Source: JACCUZ01 sp038246575
GTDB taxonomy: Bacteria; Actinomycetota; Actinomycetes; JACCUZ01
Assembly: GCA_038246575.1 (NCBI GenBank)
Contig: JBBRVU010000109.1
Location: 1-13,451 of the forward strand
Reading direction: 5' to 3'
DNA: 13,451 nucleotides
The notes beneath the pieces are model-generated. The model was not told where the DNA came from. It ran no database searches and saw nothing but the letters and a program-made list of their open reading frames with translations. Made by a program: the position numbers and the translations under genes. Shown here piece after piece: positions 13,262-13,451 of the stretch. Within the stretch, counting starts at the first letter, position 1. Every line of letters starts with the position of its first letter.

Positions 13262-13306
13262 GCCCCTCGCCGCTCCGCCCCTCGCCGCCCCGCACCCCTC
13301 GCCACC
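13262..13306 (+). repeat. Three imperfect 15-base tandem copies
   Basis: GCCCCTCGCCGCTCC (13262-13276), GCCCCTCGCCGCCCC (13277-13291) and GCACCCCTCGCCACC (13292-13306) lie head to tail in the gap after the RecB-like gene. The third copy is shifted by an extra base near its start. The stretch is C-rich and noncoding as far as I can see. Confidence 0.6.
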
Positions 13307-13343
13307 TCTCCCTGAGTTCCGCAGTTGAGCGATCTTGAGAGGC

Positions 13344-13418
13344 ATGCGTCTGCGCGTTTGTGCTGGTGGGCGGCGTGGAGGGGTCACGGGAAGGCGGGCA
13401 CACGCCGTTTCTGTGTAG
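13344..13418 (+). CDS. Possible 24-codon leader ORF
   Basis: ATG at 13344 follows GAGAGG within a ribosome-site distance and opens MRLRVCAGGRRGGVTGRR... to a TAG at 13416-13418. It ends 16 bases before the predicted start of the next gene. The peptide is Arg/Gly-rich, with one cysteine. It may be a regulatory upstream ORF, but by chance such short ORFs are common. Confidence 0.25.
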   Translation: MRLRVCAGGRRGGVTGRRAHAVSV

Positions 13419-13421
13419 GCA

Positions 13422-13427
13422 TACGAT
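13422..13427 (+). promoter_or_regulatory. -10 box of the gene entering at the right edge
   Basis: TACGAT, then TTGCGGC (seven bases) and GTG. The arrangement and box are identical to those of the NUDIX-DUF3054 gene at 6094-6109. The upstream sequence is less GC-rich, as expected for a promoter. Confidence 0.45.
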
Positions 13428-13434
13428 TTGCGGC

Positions 13435-13451
13435 GTGTCGCTCGATCGGCC
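13435..13451 (+). CDS. Probable start of a further gene, cut by the window edge
   Basis: GTG at 13435 followed by TCG CTC GAT CGG opens a frame reading (M)SLDR to the window end. The only support is the TACGAT-N7-GTG arrangement, identical to that of another gene here. Five codons do not allow any functional call. Confidence 0.35.

Noticed and set aside
13262..13306. CRISPR array next to a Cas4-like nuclease
   Set aside because: The repeats are 15 bases, contiguous and imperfect, with no spacers, and there are no other cas genes. The nuclease is a standard neighbour of trmI.

Overview
The window is high-GC DNA from an actinomycete (Actinomycetota). It carries most of the Pup-proteasome system: the ubiquitin-like tag Pup, the depupylase Dop, the 20S core subunits PrcB and PrcA, and the ring ATPase ARC/Mpa with its C-terminal QYL. 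Start codons are often GTG, third codon positions are strongly GC, and several genes appear to be transcribed without a leader. The genus cannot be read from the sequence.

Layout. Positions 1-1245 are a decayed accessory patch: the 3' end of an IS5-type transposase (+), a frameshifted secreted-protein gene (-), and remnants of a toxin-antitoxin pair (-). Parts of it are visibly less GC-rich than the rest. At 1424-2434 is an SDR-type epimerase/reductase (+), whose 3' end overlaps the 3' end of prcA by 29 bases. Positions 2406-6053 hold prcA, prcB, pup and dop on the minus strand, so transcription runs dop, pup, prcB, prcA. Two plus-strand genes separate dop from arc: a NUDIX hydrolase fused to a DUF3054 membrane domain, and a YihY/BrkB-type membrane protein. 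At 7951-12134 (-) are arc, the tRNA m1A58 methyltransferase gene trmI, and an M50 site-2-protease with a C-terminal CBS-like region. A RecB/Cas4-type nuclease gene (+) diverges from the M50 gene at 12238. The right edge holds a 15-base repeat, a small ORF, and the probable start of another gene at 13435.

How the genes work together. PafA, which is not in the window, would ligate Pup to target lysines. Dop removes Pup, ARC binds pupylated proteins and unfolds them, and the PrcAB barrel degrades them. Pup here already ends in Gly-Gly-Glu, so Dop should be needed only for depupylation, not deamidation. pup and arc lie 5 kb apart but share the 11-mer GACTAGGGTCG about 46 bases before their start codons, followed by near-identical Shine-Dalgarno sequences, which suggests co-expression. 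In contrast dop, the NUDIX gene, trmI, the M50 gene, recB, probably the YihY gene and the right-edge gene have a TANNNT box only 6-8 bases before the start codon, the signature of leaderless mRNAs.

Most novel-looking points: the NUDIX-DUF3054 fusion, the matched pup/arc promoter architecture, a hairpin built on the codons for ARC's QYL tail, a large palindrome between dop and pup, and the breakpoint after prcA, where pafA is often found but an SDR gene, TA debris and an IS lie instead. No wholly new defence or metabolic system is evident.
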